64,000 bases of DNA from CBDCWT01 sp965223305 (GCA_965223305.1 CBDCWT010000045.1:165459-229458), one strand, 5' to 3'; counted from the first letter of the stretch, positions 1-9,077 are shown. Program-made: numbers and translations. Notes: generated by a model not told the origin, from the letters alone.

Positions 1-672
1 GTCTCCGTCGAGGTCGGCGAACCGCGGTTCGATACCACCTCCCTGGCCACAACTATTGGTGCAGTTAAGCGCCATCACCTGGCCCGAGTCAGTGAAGTTG
101 CCGGCTCCGTCGTTCAGCCAGAGGAACTCCGAGCCTTCTAGCAAATCTAAATCCCCGTCGCCGTCAACGTCCGCAAACGCCGCCTGCTCGCCCTGGTTGC
201 CGTTCATGAAAACCTGCCCGCTGTCTTCGAACTGGCCACTTCCCCCAGAGACCTCAGTGATGAACTGCCAGACACGCGGGTTGGCCGCACCGCCGGCAGT
301 CGTGATGTCTGAGGTGACCGTCACCCGAACCCGCTCGCCAGGTGAGAAATTTCCCGTCGGATTGTGCGTGATCACTGGTCCTGCAACGCTCACCGTCGTA
401 TCGGACAGGAATCCACTCCGGCTGCCGTGAACGACAAAGGTATCCGCCGTCACGCTGCCGGCGTTGACGTCCATGTCGAATGTGGCCGAGACATCGGTCG
501 AGACGGGCACATTGTGTGTATTCGCCAAAGGACTGACGCTGGTGACCGTGGTCAGCAGCAGCCGTCGCTCGAGGTGTTCGCTGATGAGAGGTCGTTGTAG
601 TGACTTCTTGGCTGACCGTCGGCGTGAGCGAGTCGATTTCCGGGCAAGGCGGCGATTGAGCGAGCGTGTCAT
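1..672 (-). CDS. FG-GAP/VCBS-repeat surface protein, N-terminal part
   Basis: An open frame runs from an ATG at 672 to the window edge, giving the first 224 residues of a longer protein. Residues 1-30 are Arg/Lys-rich and are followed by LERRLLL (34-40), an N-terminal motif common on large exported planctomycete proteins. Residues about 43-125 (from VTSVSPLANTHNVPVSTD) look like an SbsA-type bacterial Ig-like domain. From about 148 an FG-GAP/VCBS-type repeat begins, with the Ca-binding signature DVDGDGDLD (168-176), WLNDGAGNF and a second DLDGD at the edge. Such proteins are extracellular or cell-surface beta-propellers; the ligand cannot be inferred. No stop codon interrupts the frame. The rest of the gene lies left of the window. 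The family call is firm and the exact role unknown. Confidence 0.8.
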   Translation of the reverse strand, partial: MTRSLNRRLARKSTRSRRRSAKKSLQRPLISEHLERRLLLTTVTSVSPLANTHNVPVSTDVSATFDMDVNAGSVTADTFVVHGSRSGFLSDTTVSVAGPVITHNPTGNFSPGERVRVTVTSDITTAGGAANPRVWQFITEVSGGSGQFEDSGQVFMNGNQGEQAAFADVDGDGDLDLLEGSEFLWLNDGAGNFTDSGQVMALNCTNSCGQGGGIEPRFADLDGD

Positions 673-957
673 GAGGAGTTTTCCACCTGAATCTAGATCT
701 TGAAAAGCAAATCGGAGACGTAGCCCCTGCAATCAAAACAGCATTAATCTATATGGACAATATTGCCGTGTCAAAAAACGCCTGTGCTGCGCGAGTAACA
801 ACGATCCACGTAGCAGAAAAGGGAACTCGACCGGTGTCGGCAACCGCCTTGGTCTTCCGTTCGCCTCTAGCCGCCGAGAAGGGCAACGCGGATTAGCCGG
901 AATGCGTTAGCATCCGGTTTTGTAGGGGGGCTAACGCCGGCTAACGCGCTGCAGAAG

Positions 958-1022
958 GGCCGGAACAAGCAGCGAAAGAGATGTTGATTTCTCGCGTCAC
1001 GTGACCGCAGCGCGGTTCCGGC
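958..1022 (-). repeat. 65-70 bp hairpin-ended repeat module, copy 1
   Basis: Begins GGCCGGAACAAGC and ends GCGCGGTTCCGGC, so the ends are inverted copies. It is the reverse orientation of the copy at 1037-1099. Further copies lie at 18004-18069, 18116-18179 and 19579-19645. Confidence 0.7.
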
Positions 1023-1036
1023 GGAACTAGTCGTGT

Positions 1037-1099
1037 GCCGGAACAGCGCGGCGGGAAATCGTTCGCTGATCAATGCTCTTCGCGCCGCTTGTTCCGGCC
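1037..1099 (+). repeat. 65-70 bp hairpin-ended repeat module, copy 2
   Basis: Starts GCCGGAACAGCGCGGC and ends GCGCCGCTTGTTCCGGCC. The arms are near-complementary while the central ~30 bp differ between copies, as expected for a structure-conserved dispersed repeat. Confidence 0.7.
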
Positions 1100-1145
1100 T
1101 ACTCGCTCGGGGAGCTTTTTCGCGCTCCGCCGCCGCAGGGCGCAG

Positions 1146-2108
1146 TCACCTCAAGTCGTGGACGGTGGCGGCCTTAGCCCGCGTCTGGGCCGGCAACTTC
1201 ATTGCCAGTTCTTCCGCAGCCGATGTCGGCAGGCCGATTGGCACCAGGTCCCACACCAGGCCGCATAGTCGAAGTCCCAGAAGGGTAACGTAGGTGACGT
1301 CCAGCTCCCACCACTTGTGTCCGTGCGACGCAGCTCGCTGATCGGCGTGATGATTGTTGTGCCAACCGTCACCGTTGCTGATCAGCCCAATGAACAAGCT
1401 GTTGCGGGAGTTGCCGCGAGTTTCGTAATTTCGATAACCCCACACGTGTCCAATCGAGTTGACGCTCCAGGTGATGTGCCACACCAACACAGTGCGAACG
1501 AATACGCCCCAAACCAGCAGGCTGAGGCCGAACTGCACGCCAGCGATCCAAGAGCCATCGGGGCCAAGCCAGCCGATCCCAAATCCCACGAGATAGAAGA
1601 GAGCTGCGTGAATCCCGTAGAGCCAGAGCCAAAACCCATTGCGCTCTAAACGCAAGTAGAACGGATCTCGGAAGATGTCCCGCGCGTAGCGGTCGTAGGT
1701 CGCCGCGTTGCTGAACTGCGGACGATCTACAAACAACCATCCCATGTGGGCCCAAAAGAGTGTTACCGATGGTGAGTGTGGGTCTCCCTCTCCGTCAGAG
1801 TGTTGATGGTGGGCACGATGAGTCGCTACGAATTGGCCGGGCGTCTTTTCCAAACAGCAGACGCCCAGCACGGCGAGCAGGTGCTCGAACCACAGCGGAC
1901 AGCAGAAGCTGCGATGCGACAGTAGGCGATGGAAACCAAGATTGATTCCCAAAGTCCCGAATACGTAACAACCGGCAACAGCCAGCACTACGCCAGTCCA
2001 ACTGAACAACCACGGAGCTACCGCTGACAGTGCAGCCAGATGGATGCCGACCACCACGACGAGCACCATCCAATCCAGCGTGAGTCCCTTCACGCGAAAG
2101 GTCGCCAT
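1146..2108 (-). CDS. Acyl-CoA/acyl-lipid delta-9-type fatty acid desaturase
   Basis: A 320-residue integral membrane di-iron desaturase. The three histidine boxes are intact: HRLLSH (60-65), HRAHH (97-101) and HNNHH (250-254). Hydrophobic pairs lie at about 13-50 and 165-210. Family members introduce a cis double bond into a saturated acyl chain using O2 and electrons from a ferredoxin or cytochrome; here that would tune membrane fluidity. I chose the ATG at 2108 rather than an upstream one at 2159 because AGGAAG sits about 8 nt before it and the protein then matches bacterial stearoyl-CoA-desaturase-like lengths. The gene stands alone. A cold-shock gene lies 580 bp away on the other strand; a shared cold response is only a guess. 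Regiospecificity cannot be read from sequence. Confidence 0.92.
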   Translation of the reverse strand: MATFRVKGLTLDWMVLVVVVGIHLAALSAVAPWLFSWTGVVLAVAGCYVFGTLGINLGFHRLLSHRSFCCPLWFEHLLAVLGVCCLEKTPGQFVATHRAHHQHSDGEGDPHSPSVTLFWAHMGWLFVDRPQFSNAATYDRYARDIFRDPFYLRLERNGFWLWLYGIHAALFYLVGFGIGWLGPDGSWIAGVQFGLSLLVWGVFVRTVLVWHITWSVNSIGHVWGYRNYETRGNSRNSLFIGLISNGDGWHNNHHADQRAASHGHKWWELDVTYVTLLGLRLCGLVWDLVPIGLPTSAAEELAMKLPAQTRAKAATVHDLR

Positions 2109-2689
2109 AAGGCATTCTTCCTGTAGTCTTGTTGCGGCGACGCTGCACTTGGCACGCAAGGGAAGGTGTTAACAAATAACGGACTATTCCGCGATCCCGA
2201 TCTGTAGATTTTGTAGCGCCGGGAGGTGCGTCTGGACTGTAAGTTCAGTGCACATTTCACTACTTTCACTACGAGCAGTGGACTGCGGCCTAAACACCTC
2301 CATCCCCCCAGTTTCCCCTACCTGCACCAATGTCCCGGCAGCGCAACGTGAGGTGAGGAGTCGACCGCTTGCTTTCTCACGCTGCTCGGAGGATAATGCT
2401 GGGCCCATTTCACCTGACACTTGCCATACTGGCGGCCGTTGTTCGGCTACCCATTTGCTAGATGAATTGGCAATCGGAAGCCGGGTTCTAGAGCCTTTCT
2501 TTGGCCGTTTTGCTTTGAGAGTCACTCGCGATCAGCTCGACGTATGCCCAAAGACAGCCGCCCAAGACGAGGAATTCGAACGTGGCTTCCAAACGGGAAT
2601 TGGAAACTGACTGGGCATTTTTCGCAGTGGAGCAGACCGGAACGCGGTGTTCTTGTGCAATGCTGCAGATTTTCTAGGGATTAGACAAA
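2109..2689. other. Intergenic region, no gene recognised
   Basis: This lies between the divergent desaturase and cold-shock genes. A 120-codon frame at 2248-2610 has no recognisable domain and composition unlike neighbouring proteins, so I do not call it. The region probably holds both promoters, but no clear -35/-10 pair is visible. Confidence 0.5.
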
Positions 2690-2887
2690 ATGGCTGAAGG
2701 CACGATTAAACGGTTGACGGACAAGGGATTTGGGTTTATTGACACCGGCAGCGACAAGGACATGTTCTTTCACTCGTCGAACCTCGAAGGCGTGAGCTAC
2801 GAACAACTCCGAGAAGGACAACGCGTGTCGTATACCGAAGGGCAGGGTCCGAAAGGTCCCAGAGCGGAAAACGTCAGGCCGCTCTGA
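2690..2887 (+). CDS. Cold-shock domain protein (CspA family)
   Basis: A 65-residue single OB-fold protein, the usual length for CspA-type RNA chaperones. The RNP1-like motif KGFGFID is at about 12-18 and the RNP2-like DMFFHSSNL at about 24-32. These bind single-stranded RNA/DNA and melt secondary structure in the cytoplasm. The RNP2 segment reads FFHSS instead of the common FVHFS, a variation seen in this phylum's short cold-shock proteins. It is followed 130 bp later by a small highly charged protein that may be part of the same unit. Whether it is cold-induced or constitutive cannot be judged. Confidence 0.93.
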   Translation: MAEGTIKRLTDKGFGFIDTGSDKDMFFHSSNLEGVSYEQLREGQRVSYTEGQGPKGPRAENVRPL

Positions 2888-3018
2888 CTGAGTTGAATCG
2901 ACACGCTTTTCCCTGTCGAATCGACGCTCGATACCCTCTATCCGGTTGACATAGCTGGTCGCGTGCCGGCTCGGTGGTGTGTTTTCGCGCTTGGAAGAAT
3001 CAACTATCGAGAACATAT

Positions 3019-3165
3019 ATGCCAAGAGACAAAAACACTTTCGAGAAACATCGACGGGAAGTCGAGAAGAAACGAAAAGCTGAAGAGAAACGACAACGTC
3101 GACAGAAGAAGAAGGAACGCGCGAATCAGCCCGACGAGCCGGAAACCAATTCGGACCCCGAATGA
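3019..3165 (+). CDS. Small highly basic lysine/arginine-rich protein
   Basis: A 48-residue protein beginning MPRDKNTFEKHRREVEKK and continuing as an almost uninterrupted run of Lys, Arg and Glu to about residue 34, then an acidic/proline tail ending PETNSDPE. It would be one long charged helix, possibly nucleic-acid or ribosome associated. I placed the start at 3019 because the preceding 15 codons are unlike the rest and the ATG opens a compact conserved-looking sequence. It sits downstream of the cold-shock gene on the same strand. Small basic proteins of this kind occur next to csp genes in other bacteria, but I do not recognise a named family. Function unknown. Confidence 0.55.
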   Translation: MPRDKNTFEKHRREVEKKRKAEEKRQRRQKKKERANQPDEPETNSDPE

Positions 3166-3232
3166 CGCCGACCGGCGGTGAAGTGCGGCTGTGGTTGTCC
3201 CAAAACAAGGTAGATCGATAGACGCTCTTCAG

Positions 3233-3286
3233 GTGCCGTAACTGAGCTACTTTGCGGACGGCTCACGGAGTGAGCCTGCTACTTTA
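3233..3286 (+). repeat. Leader repeat with GGCTCACGGAGTGAGCC palindrome
   Basis: The segment starting GTGCCGTAACT and ending at GCCTGCTACTTT contains the palindrome GGCTCACGGAGTGAGCC. A nearly identical copy is at 55707-55763. Both end just upstream of a start codon (3300 and 55810). Confidence 0.7.
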
Positions 3287-3299
3287 CGGGCAACGCAGC

Positions 3300-4307
3300 A
3301 TGAAGGCGCTCACACTCAGACAGATCAACTCGCCACTGGTGGTGGAGGAGCGACCCAGCCTAGAACCGGCGCCCAGTGAGGTCGTCGTTCAACTGAAGGC
3401 CGCTGCGCTAAACCGCCGCGACTACTGGATTACCCAAGGATTGTATCCGGGTATCGCACCGCCTGTGGTGTTGGGATCGGATGGAGCGGGTGTGGTCTCT
3501 CGGGTTGGCAGCGAGCTCGACGAATCCAAGCTGGGAGAAGAGGTCCTCATCAACCCGGGACTCGACTGGGGCGACAACCAGTCAGTTCACGCGAGTGATT
3601 TTACAATCCTGGGCTTACCTCGCGATGGCACATTTGCCACCGAGGTCGCGGTTCCGGCATCACAGCTCTACCCGAAACCAGGTCACCTGAGCTGGCAGCA
3701 AGCGGCTGCGTTGCCGTTGGCCGGCGTAACCGCCTGGCGTGCCGTCTTTTCGCAGGGCCGGTTGGAAGCGGGAGAGTCAGTCCTGATCACCGGGATCGGT
3801 GGCGGCGTGGCCACGTTCGCATTGCAGTTTGCGTTGGCAGCCGGAGCCGATGCCTGGGTGACCTCTTCATCGCCGGAGAAAATTGAGCGGGCAGTCGAGC
3901 TCGGCGCGAAAGGCGGGTTCGACTACACCGACGAAGACTGGGCAAAACGTGTTGCAAAAGAAGCAGGTGCGCCCAATCTGATCATCGACAGCGCCGGGGG
4001 AGCTGGCTATCGGTCGCTCGTGAATCTCGCCGCAGCTGGTGGACGCATCGTCAACTACGGCGCGACGGCAGGACCGCCTGAGCAGCTGGACCTCTTCAAG
4101 GTGTTTTGGAAACAGCTGCGCCTGCAGGGGTCCACGATGGGCTCACCAGACGATTTCGCTGCCATGCTTGGGTTCGTCCAGGAGCAGCAGATCGCCCCGA
4201 TCGTCGATTCGGTGATGCCGCTCAGCGAGGGAAACGAGGCCCTCCGCCAAATGGGATCCTCGCCACAGTTCGGCAAGTACGTCCTGGCGATCGAACCGGT
4301 CGATTGA
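3300..4307 (+). CDS. Medium-chain dehydrogenase/reductase, quinone-oxidoreductase-like
   Basis: A 335-residue cytosolic MDR protein. An N-terminal GroES-like domain (about 1-125, with LKAAALNRRDYW and GSDGAGVV) is followed by a Rossmann domain whose nucleotide motif GIGGGVATFALQF lies at about 146-158 and by ADAWVTSSSPEKIERA, where the pyridine nucleotide is recognised. Zinc-ligand cysteines are absent, as in the QOR/enoyl-reductase branch, so it likely reduces quinones or activated alkenes with NAD(P)H. I used the ATG at 3300: upstream codons are read through a dispersed repeat and carry no conserved sequence. It appears monocistronic. The natural substrate is unknown. Confidence 0.85.
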   Translation: MKALTLRQINSPLVVEERPSLEPAPSEVVVQLKAAALNRRDYWITQGLYPGIAPPVVLGSDGAGVVSRVGSELDESKLGEEVLINPGLDWGDNQSVHASDFTILGLPRDGTFATEVAVPASQLYPKPGHLSWQQAAALPLAGVTAWRAVFSQGRLEAGESVLITGIGGGVATFALQFALAAGADAWVTSSSPEKIERAVELGAKGGFDYTDEDWAKRVAKEAGAPNLIIDSAGGAGYRSLVNLAAAGGRIVNYGATAGPPEQLDLFKVFWKQLRLQGSTMGSPDDFAAMLGFVQEQQIAPIVDSVMPLSEGNEALRQMGSSPQFGKYVLAIEPVD

Positions 4308-5233
4308 GAGCGACCAGCTGCACCTCTCTGACGGGAGGGCGACGCTCCTGCGGAGCCGTTCTTGCCACGTAGGATTGATGTCGTGCAGCTTCTAACTTAG
4401 CGCGCGATTTCGTCTCTCGTCACTCTCCCCTCGGGGAGAGTCGGCCCGAACTCGCCAGAGTTTGGCGCATATTTGAGGTCATCCGTCGCGAAGCCGGGAG
4501 GGCGAGGCTCCTGCCGAGCCGGAAGCGCCGAGAAACCGTGGGCTAACGCCCAGCGGCTGATTTTGATGGTCGCCGGGCGATCCTGTTGGTCCTGTAGATC
4601 TTGTCAAGAAAACAGAAGACAGGATCAACATGATGCACAGGATAGAAGAGGACAAGCTCCACGGCAGGATACCCCAACACTCCCATCGCGACATCCGGTG
4701 TAAGACATTCGGGAGGGCGAGGCTCCTGCCGAGCCGAGACGCGTCGGAGTGCTGGTCACTGTGGCTAAACCTAAGGGCTAACGCCCAGCGGCTGATTTGC
4801 AGCGTAGCCGAACTCGCCAGAGTTTGGTGGACTGCCGATTCGTCCAAACTCTGGCGAGTTCGGCTACGACTCCTGGGCGCACGTGCGATCATTTCAGATA
4901 TCTCGTCCCGCACATTTATTGCCTATTTCCGAAACATTTCTACATACCCAATTTCCCTACTCGGAGATACGCTTCTTCTAGTTCGGATCACTTATGAAAA
5001 TCACTTGTCAATTCGCCTCGTTCGTGCCTTGCTGCGAGGGGCAGATCATACAGAACGAGGTTATCGATATTTGAAGTGAGGCGCGTGGGGCCGCACGCAA
5101 GCCTTTTCGAGGGTACAGCCGAGTCTCTCAGAGACTCGGCTGCCCTCGGAGGCCTGCTTCGAGAAATTGCCCACACCGCCAGCAGGCTCGTCGGGGGCAA
5201 TGCGAGCCAACCAAGGGAGAGCCATCAACCCCG
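4308..5233. repeat. Repeat-dense intergenic region
   Basis: No gene is supported. Recognisable repeats in order are: GGGAGGGCGACGCTCCTGC (about 4334); a truncated composite module (4381-4440) fused to CCGAACTCGCCAGAGTTTGG; GGCTAACGCCCAGCGGCTGA (about 4541 and 4779); an ATCCTGTTG-type inverted repeat (4579-4642); GGGAGGGCGAGGCTCCTGCC again near 4711; and head-to-head copies of CCGAACTCGCCAGAGTTTGG at 4807-4865. At about 5116-5144 lies a hairpin, AGCCGAGTCTC / GAGACTCGGCT. Confidence 0.75.
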
Positions 5234-5722
5234 ATGCACAACAGCTGGAAACTGACGTTCGTCTTAAGCTGTCTCGGCTACATGATCTGCGATCATGAAA
5301 AAGCGATCGGGGTAGAAACTTCGGAACGAAACGCAGAAGTGCTGGACGGAATCGACGCAAACCTTACAGCGCACTCGAACCACTCGCTGCTGCCCAATGC
5401 GCCTGTCACCTTCAAGATGGATGCAAGCAGCGGCGGTGGTTCTTATGGATTCACACACCAGCGGCTCGAGCTGGCACGGAAAGCTCTCAGCCGACAGGCG
5501 GAAGGAGCCGGTGTCGACGGGCTTCGGACCCTCAAGAACATCTGTCCCGTCCCAGTGAATCCTGGTCAGCTGACGGGCCCAACTCTGATGAGCCTGACTG
5601 TGAAAAACCAGGTAACTGGTTTCGATACGTCAGGTTTGAGTTTTGCCCCCCGCATACCGCAGAATGTCATGGCGTGCGTTTGTGCGTCAGAGATTATCTC
5701 AGCGGCACGGCTTGATCCTTGA
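5234..5722 (+). CDS. Hypothetical protein, doubtful
   Basis: An open frame of 162 codons with an ATG and a mildly hydrophobic N-terminus (LTFVLSCLGYMIC). No motif is recognisable and no ribosome-binding site is evident. It lies between repeat-rich stretches and could be a chance frame or a decayed gene. I list it only because it is the longest frame in a 2.6-kb gap. No function can be suggested. Confidence 0.2.
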   Translation: MHNSWKLTFVLSCLGYMICDHEKAIGVETSERNAEVLDGIDANLTAHSNHSLLPNAPVTFKMDASSGGGSYGFTHQRLELARKALSRQAEGAGVDGLRTLKNICPVPVNPGQLTGPTLMSLTVKNQVTGFDTSGLSFAPRIPQNVMACVCASEIISAARLDP

Positions 5723-6329
5723 TAATGAAGGAGAGTGTCTATTGGCCAGCCTGAACAGCTTTGACGAAACAACCGATCCAAGGGAACACTGCTACCCGCC
5801 GATCTTCAGCGGTTGGCGCCCGAGTTGCGTTAGGGCGACTGGGACCTTGGCTGGTTCCCCGGGAGCAACGCCTGATATCCGCCGCTGCCGAGTGGACCAG
5901 GGCCGCGGGGCCCCGCCGTCCGCACATTTACTGCGCGCCGGCGAGACGCTTCTGCGTATCACATCCGCTCGCCTCGGCATGTGCTTCCTCGAGTTTGTGC
6001 GTCGGTTCCGGTTGTTTGGGCGCAGAGTCCTCATCGATCCGTTCCGTGCGGGTCCACCTCTGCAAGACTGAAGCTGACGTACCCAATCTTCTTGTCTCGG
6101 CACATCCACAACTAGGACGACGACACCATGCGACTCTGGCTTCCCCCCCTCATCCGACCTTCGGCCACCTTCTCCCCGGCGGGGAGAAGGGACTTTGCTT
6201 ATCCGGCCTTCGGCCACCTTCTCCCCGGTGGGGAGAAGGGACTTTGCCTGCGGCGACGCCGCCCTGTGAACACTCTTGCCGCCCAGGTCGGTCAGCCGGC
6301 CATTCCCGAGACCTCAGCGTAGCTCGCTT

Positions 6330-6361
6330 GGCTGGCAGCGCCCGTGAGGGCGCTGCCAGCC
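6330..6361. terminator. Perfect 14-bp hairpin (terminator-like or REP-like)
   Basis: Arms GGCTGGCAGCGCCC and GGGCGCTGCCAGCC pair without mismatch around a GTGA loop. No T run follows on either strand, so intrinsic termination is uncertain. It may be a structural repeat. Confidence 0.45.
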
Positions 6362-6415
6362 ACGACAACTGTCTCGACCCTACGCCCAGATAGTCTCAGC
6401 ATCCGCACAGCGGTC

Positions 6416-6495
6416 TTCGTGGCCAGGGAGGGTGAGCGGTTCTTCCGCAGGCGCATAGAGGGAGTTACGTCGAGGAAGAATCGCCCACGAAGGCC
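6416..6495 (+). repeat. Diverged fragment of the 174-bp MITE
   Basis: Shares GGTTCTTCCGCAGGCG, TACGTCGAGG and CACGAAGGCC in the same order and spacing as the MITE centre at 19685-19858. The termini are not recognisable, so this is an older, decayed copy. Confidence 0.6.
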
Positions 6496-6995
6496 CTTTT
6501 TTTACTGCAGATACCGACTGAGGAAGCCAGCCTGGTGCTGCTTGGCCCAGCCGCAAGACACAGCTCTTGCGGCGCTGTGATGCGGTAGCACGCTGGTGAA
6601 GTCAGTGGCTCGCAGCGCAACCTTGTCGCGCCGCGAGCGTACAGCAAGTTTCTTGCACGCGGTCGCAATTTTCGCTGCTTTGCCTCCTCTCGAATCGTCT
6701 TCTATGTTTTGATGAGCGATAGCTCAGACGACTCTAACCTTTCGCAGTTCCAACCGGATGATCATGAGCGATCCTCGAGCACCCAATGTGATCGACATGC
6801 TTCATCCGTTCCAGGGGGAAGGGCGAGATGCCGCCGAAGCAAGATTTCAGGTAAGGCTTCGTGCCGCGCATGAAAACTCCTCGCCCTTCCCTCTTGCCTC
6901 ATTGGGGCCCGCCACGCGACAACCGGCAGTTGTAATTGACAGCTGTGCGACGTGCGGCTGCGAGTCGGAGCCAAGCCGGCGAGCTGACCGACCGA

Positions 6996-8573
6996 CTACA
7001 CGCCTGGCTCGAAGCGATCGTGCGGTTGGCACAGCGCCAGTAGATCTTGTGCGCTCTCCTGCAGCCGTGTGGCCGCGCTGAGAATGCAGTGCATGGGATC
7101 ACCCCCAGTTCGCGTCAGGTCCGCTTCCAGGTCCCCTACGCTGGCGGTGATCGAGCTGACGGTCGTCTGCAGCCGCTGCTGCCAATCATCGTCGGTCTCG
7201 CCGCCCGTCTTGTTGCGGAATGCCGCGCTGCTCCAGTTGCTGAGCCAGCGCAGCAACGTAGCTCGGCTCAACACACCCACCGGAGTCCCGTCGCTGACGA
7301 TCACCACATTGTGGATCGTCACCCGGCGCAGGAAGTCCCAGATTTCGACGATCGGCGTCTCTTCTTCGTAGCAAACCACATTGGTCTGCATCACCTCGTG
7401 GATCGGCGTGGCCCACTGGTCGTGCGAGATGGCAGCGTTCAATAGATGCGTCTCATCGACAATTCCCACCAGCTGCGAGTCACCGTCAAGCACTGGAGCC
7501 GAGCGGATGCGCAATCCGAAAAAGAGCGTGGCGGCGTCTCGGATCGGCTGGTCCTGCCGCATCGACATCACCAGCGGTGACATAACCTCCGACGCGACCA
7601 CCTTGGCCAGTACGCCGCGGTATTGATCGTTCGCCGACTCGCTCACGTCGCTATGCAGCTGGGTGAACGCCATCACGCAGCGGCGGCCGCTCTGCTTGGC
7701 AGCCAGCAACGCTTGATCGGCTAAGTCGATCAGAGCCGTGGGGGTCGCCACGTCCTTCTTCCAGCCCGCCACGCCCAGGGTCACGTGCAGCTCGAGCTCT
7801 GACTGCTCAAGCGGAATCCGCCGCTCGGCAATCGTCTCCTGAATCCGATGCGCCGACCTTGATCGCGTCTTCTTCACTCGTCGAGGCAGCAGCACACAGA
7901 ATTCGTCGCCCCCCAACCGGCCCACCGAGTCGGTCGCGCGGGCCACCGCTTGTAGCGCTTCGGCAATCGTGCACAACGCCTGATCGCCGATCGCGTGACC
8001 GTGGGTATCGTTGACTTGCTTGAAGAAGTCGACGTCCAACAGGATACAGGAGAGCGGATAGTCATATCGCTCGGACCGCAAGATCTCGCGTTCGCAGGCC
8101 TGGCAGAAGGTGCGGCGGTTGAGCAGGTTGGTGAGCGGGTCGGTATCGGCCAGCTGGGCTTGATCGCGAAGATGCTGCAGCGCGCCCTCGGCGTGGTAGA
8201 TGCGGGCCATTAGTTCGTGCCGATCGAGCGGCTTGGTGACAAAGTCATCGGCACCGGCGGCCATCACCTGGGTCATCGCATCCGGCTCATCGCGAGCGGT
8301 GGTGACCAGCAGGTAGACTTGGTGTCGAGGATGTTCGCCGCGGACCGAGCGGCAGAGTGTCAGGCCGTCCATGTGGGGCATGAACCAGTCGGCCAAAACG
8401 ATATCGGGGCAGTCGGCGCGGATCATCTTCCAGGCTTGCTGCCCGTCGGCCGCGGTCGCCACTTCGTAACCAGCCCTCTTAAGCCACATCGACAAGAGCG
8501 CACGCGTCGCGGGGTCATCCTCTGCGATCAGGACGCTGGTCCCGGGGAGCCGGTTGTCGGTTGTGCTGTTGGC
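6996..8573 (-). CDS. Response regulator with REC, GGDEF (diguanylate cyclase) and CBS domains
   Basis: A 525-residue cytosolic signalling protein. The receiver domain (about 13-125) has the acidic pair D20/D21, phospho-acceptor D63 (in VLADWFMP) and K115. The GGDEF domain (about 140-305) has an intact active site at 222-226 and an allosteric I-site RATD (213-216) exactly five residues before it, so it should make c-di-GMP from GTP and be product-inhibited. Two CBS motifs follow (about 325-445; ASEVMSPLVMSM and IHEVMQTNVV), which usually bind adenine nucleotides. The combination suggests that both phosphorylation and energy state feed into c-di-GMP output; that is inference. I start at the ATG at 8573; an upstream ATG at 8663 adds 30 codons without homology to REC domains. 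No cognate kinase is adjacent, and an HD-GYP gene lies 5.5 kb away. Confidence 0.9.
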   Translation of the reverse strand, partial: ANSTTDNRLPGTSVLIAEDDPATRALLSMWLKRAGYEVATAADGQQAWKMIRADCPDIVLADWFMPHMDGLTLCRSVRGEHPRHQVYLLVTTARDEPDAMTQVMAAGADDFVTKPLDRHELMARIYHAEGALQHLRDQAQLADTDPLTNLLNRRTFCQACEREILRSERYDYPLSCILLDVDFFKQVNDTHGHAIGDQALCTIAEALQAVARATDSVGRLGGDEFCVLLPRRVKKTRSRSAHRIQETIAERRIPLEQSELELHVTLGVAGWKKDVATPTALIDLADQALLAAKQSGRRCVMAFTQLHSDVSESANDQYRGVLAKVVASEVMSPLVMSMRQDQPIRDAATLFFGLRIRSAPVLDGDSQLVGIVDETHLLNAAISHDQWATPIHEVMQTNVVCYEEETPIVEIWDFLRRVTIHNVVIVSDGTPVGVLSRATLLRWLSNWSSAAFRNKTGGETDDDWQQRLQTTVSSITASVGDLEADLTRTGGDPMHCILSAATRLQESAQDLLALCQPHDRFEPGV

Positions 8574-8933
8574 CATCACGGTAACTGCCCGCTGGGGGAC
8601 ACCTTGGTCAGTCTTCGCCGTGGGATCTGCCCACCAATCCCTACGATCCGCACCAACAGGCATCGCCGGCGCGCAGATCTGGCGTAGAAGTATAGGTCAG
8701 GAGTAAGAGCAGGTGACTGCACGTGCGGTTTCATCGCTGAACGGGAACGCGCTGCGTTGATTGTTGCCACTCGGCAAACACCGCATCGACACGACGGAAC
8801 AATCGCGTCGTGTGCAGTAACACGTCTTACAACCTCGCCGCGCATGGCGCAAAAAGCTTCGACGACGTTAGTGGCAATTTTCTCAGAAAGCGCAAAAACC
8901 GCCCGGAATTTGCGTCCGCGGGAGGGTCATTTT

Positions 8934-8957
8934 AGCGATTGTATTAATAGAGGGGCA
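8934..8957 (+). promoter_or_regulatory. Conserved motif shared with the HD-GYP gene upstream region
   Basis: AGCGATTGTA followed by two to three variable positions and ATAGAGGGGCA. A copy with about two differences lies at 14027-14049. Each precedes a gene on the same strand (by about 120 and 80 bp). It could be an alternative-sigma promoter or a regulator site; identity unknown. Confidence 0.4.
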
Positions 8958-9077
8958 TCATTGGTGCATCTGAAATGATGCGGTCCGTTTCTAAGACGTT
9001 ACCGCCTACCGCGGCAGCAACTTCGGTGGGTGGGCTTTTCTTTCTTTTTTTCCCTAGTTGTTTTCCGGGAGGATACT

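Larger units (their letters stand above)
673..1145. other. Intergenic region with dispersed repeats
   Basis: No convincing gene. The stretch contains the short repeat GCCGGAATGCGTTAGCATCC (about 897-916, seen again near 33796) and two back-to-back copies of a hairpin-ended module (958-1022 and 1037-1099). The short frames here are read through these repeats. Confidence 0.6.
5723..6995. other. Intergenic region with repeats and hairpins
   Basis: No convincing gene. It contains two tandem copies of CGGCCACCTTCTCCCCGG with short palindromic centres (about 6168-6240, same family as near 33885), a very stable hairpin at 6330-6361, a diverged fragment of the 174-bp MITE (6416-6495), and an inverted pair GGGGAAGGGCGAG / CTCGCCCTTCCC at about 6816 and 6879. 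Confidence 0.6.

Noticed and set aside
2248..2610. 120-codon frame between desaturase and cold-shock genes
   Set aside because: No domain, signal peptide or ribosome-binding site, and an overlapping frame on the other strand is as long.
4988..5360. Minus-strand frames around 5.0-5.4 kb
   Set aside because: They read through the CAGCCGAGTCTC hairpin repeat; sequences like this are commonly mis-annotated as proteins.
6330..6361. Intrinsic terminator
   Set aside because: The hairpin is perfect but lacks a T tract on either strand and no gene ends nearby, so termination was kept only as a possibility.
5643..6393. Long plus-strand frames at 5.6-6.4 kb
   Set aside because: Composition is Arg/Pro/Ser-rich with no motif, and they run through the CTTCTCCCCGG repeats.
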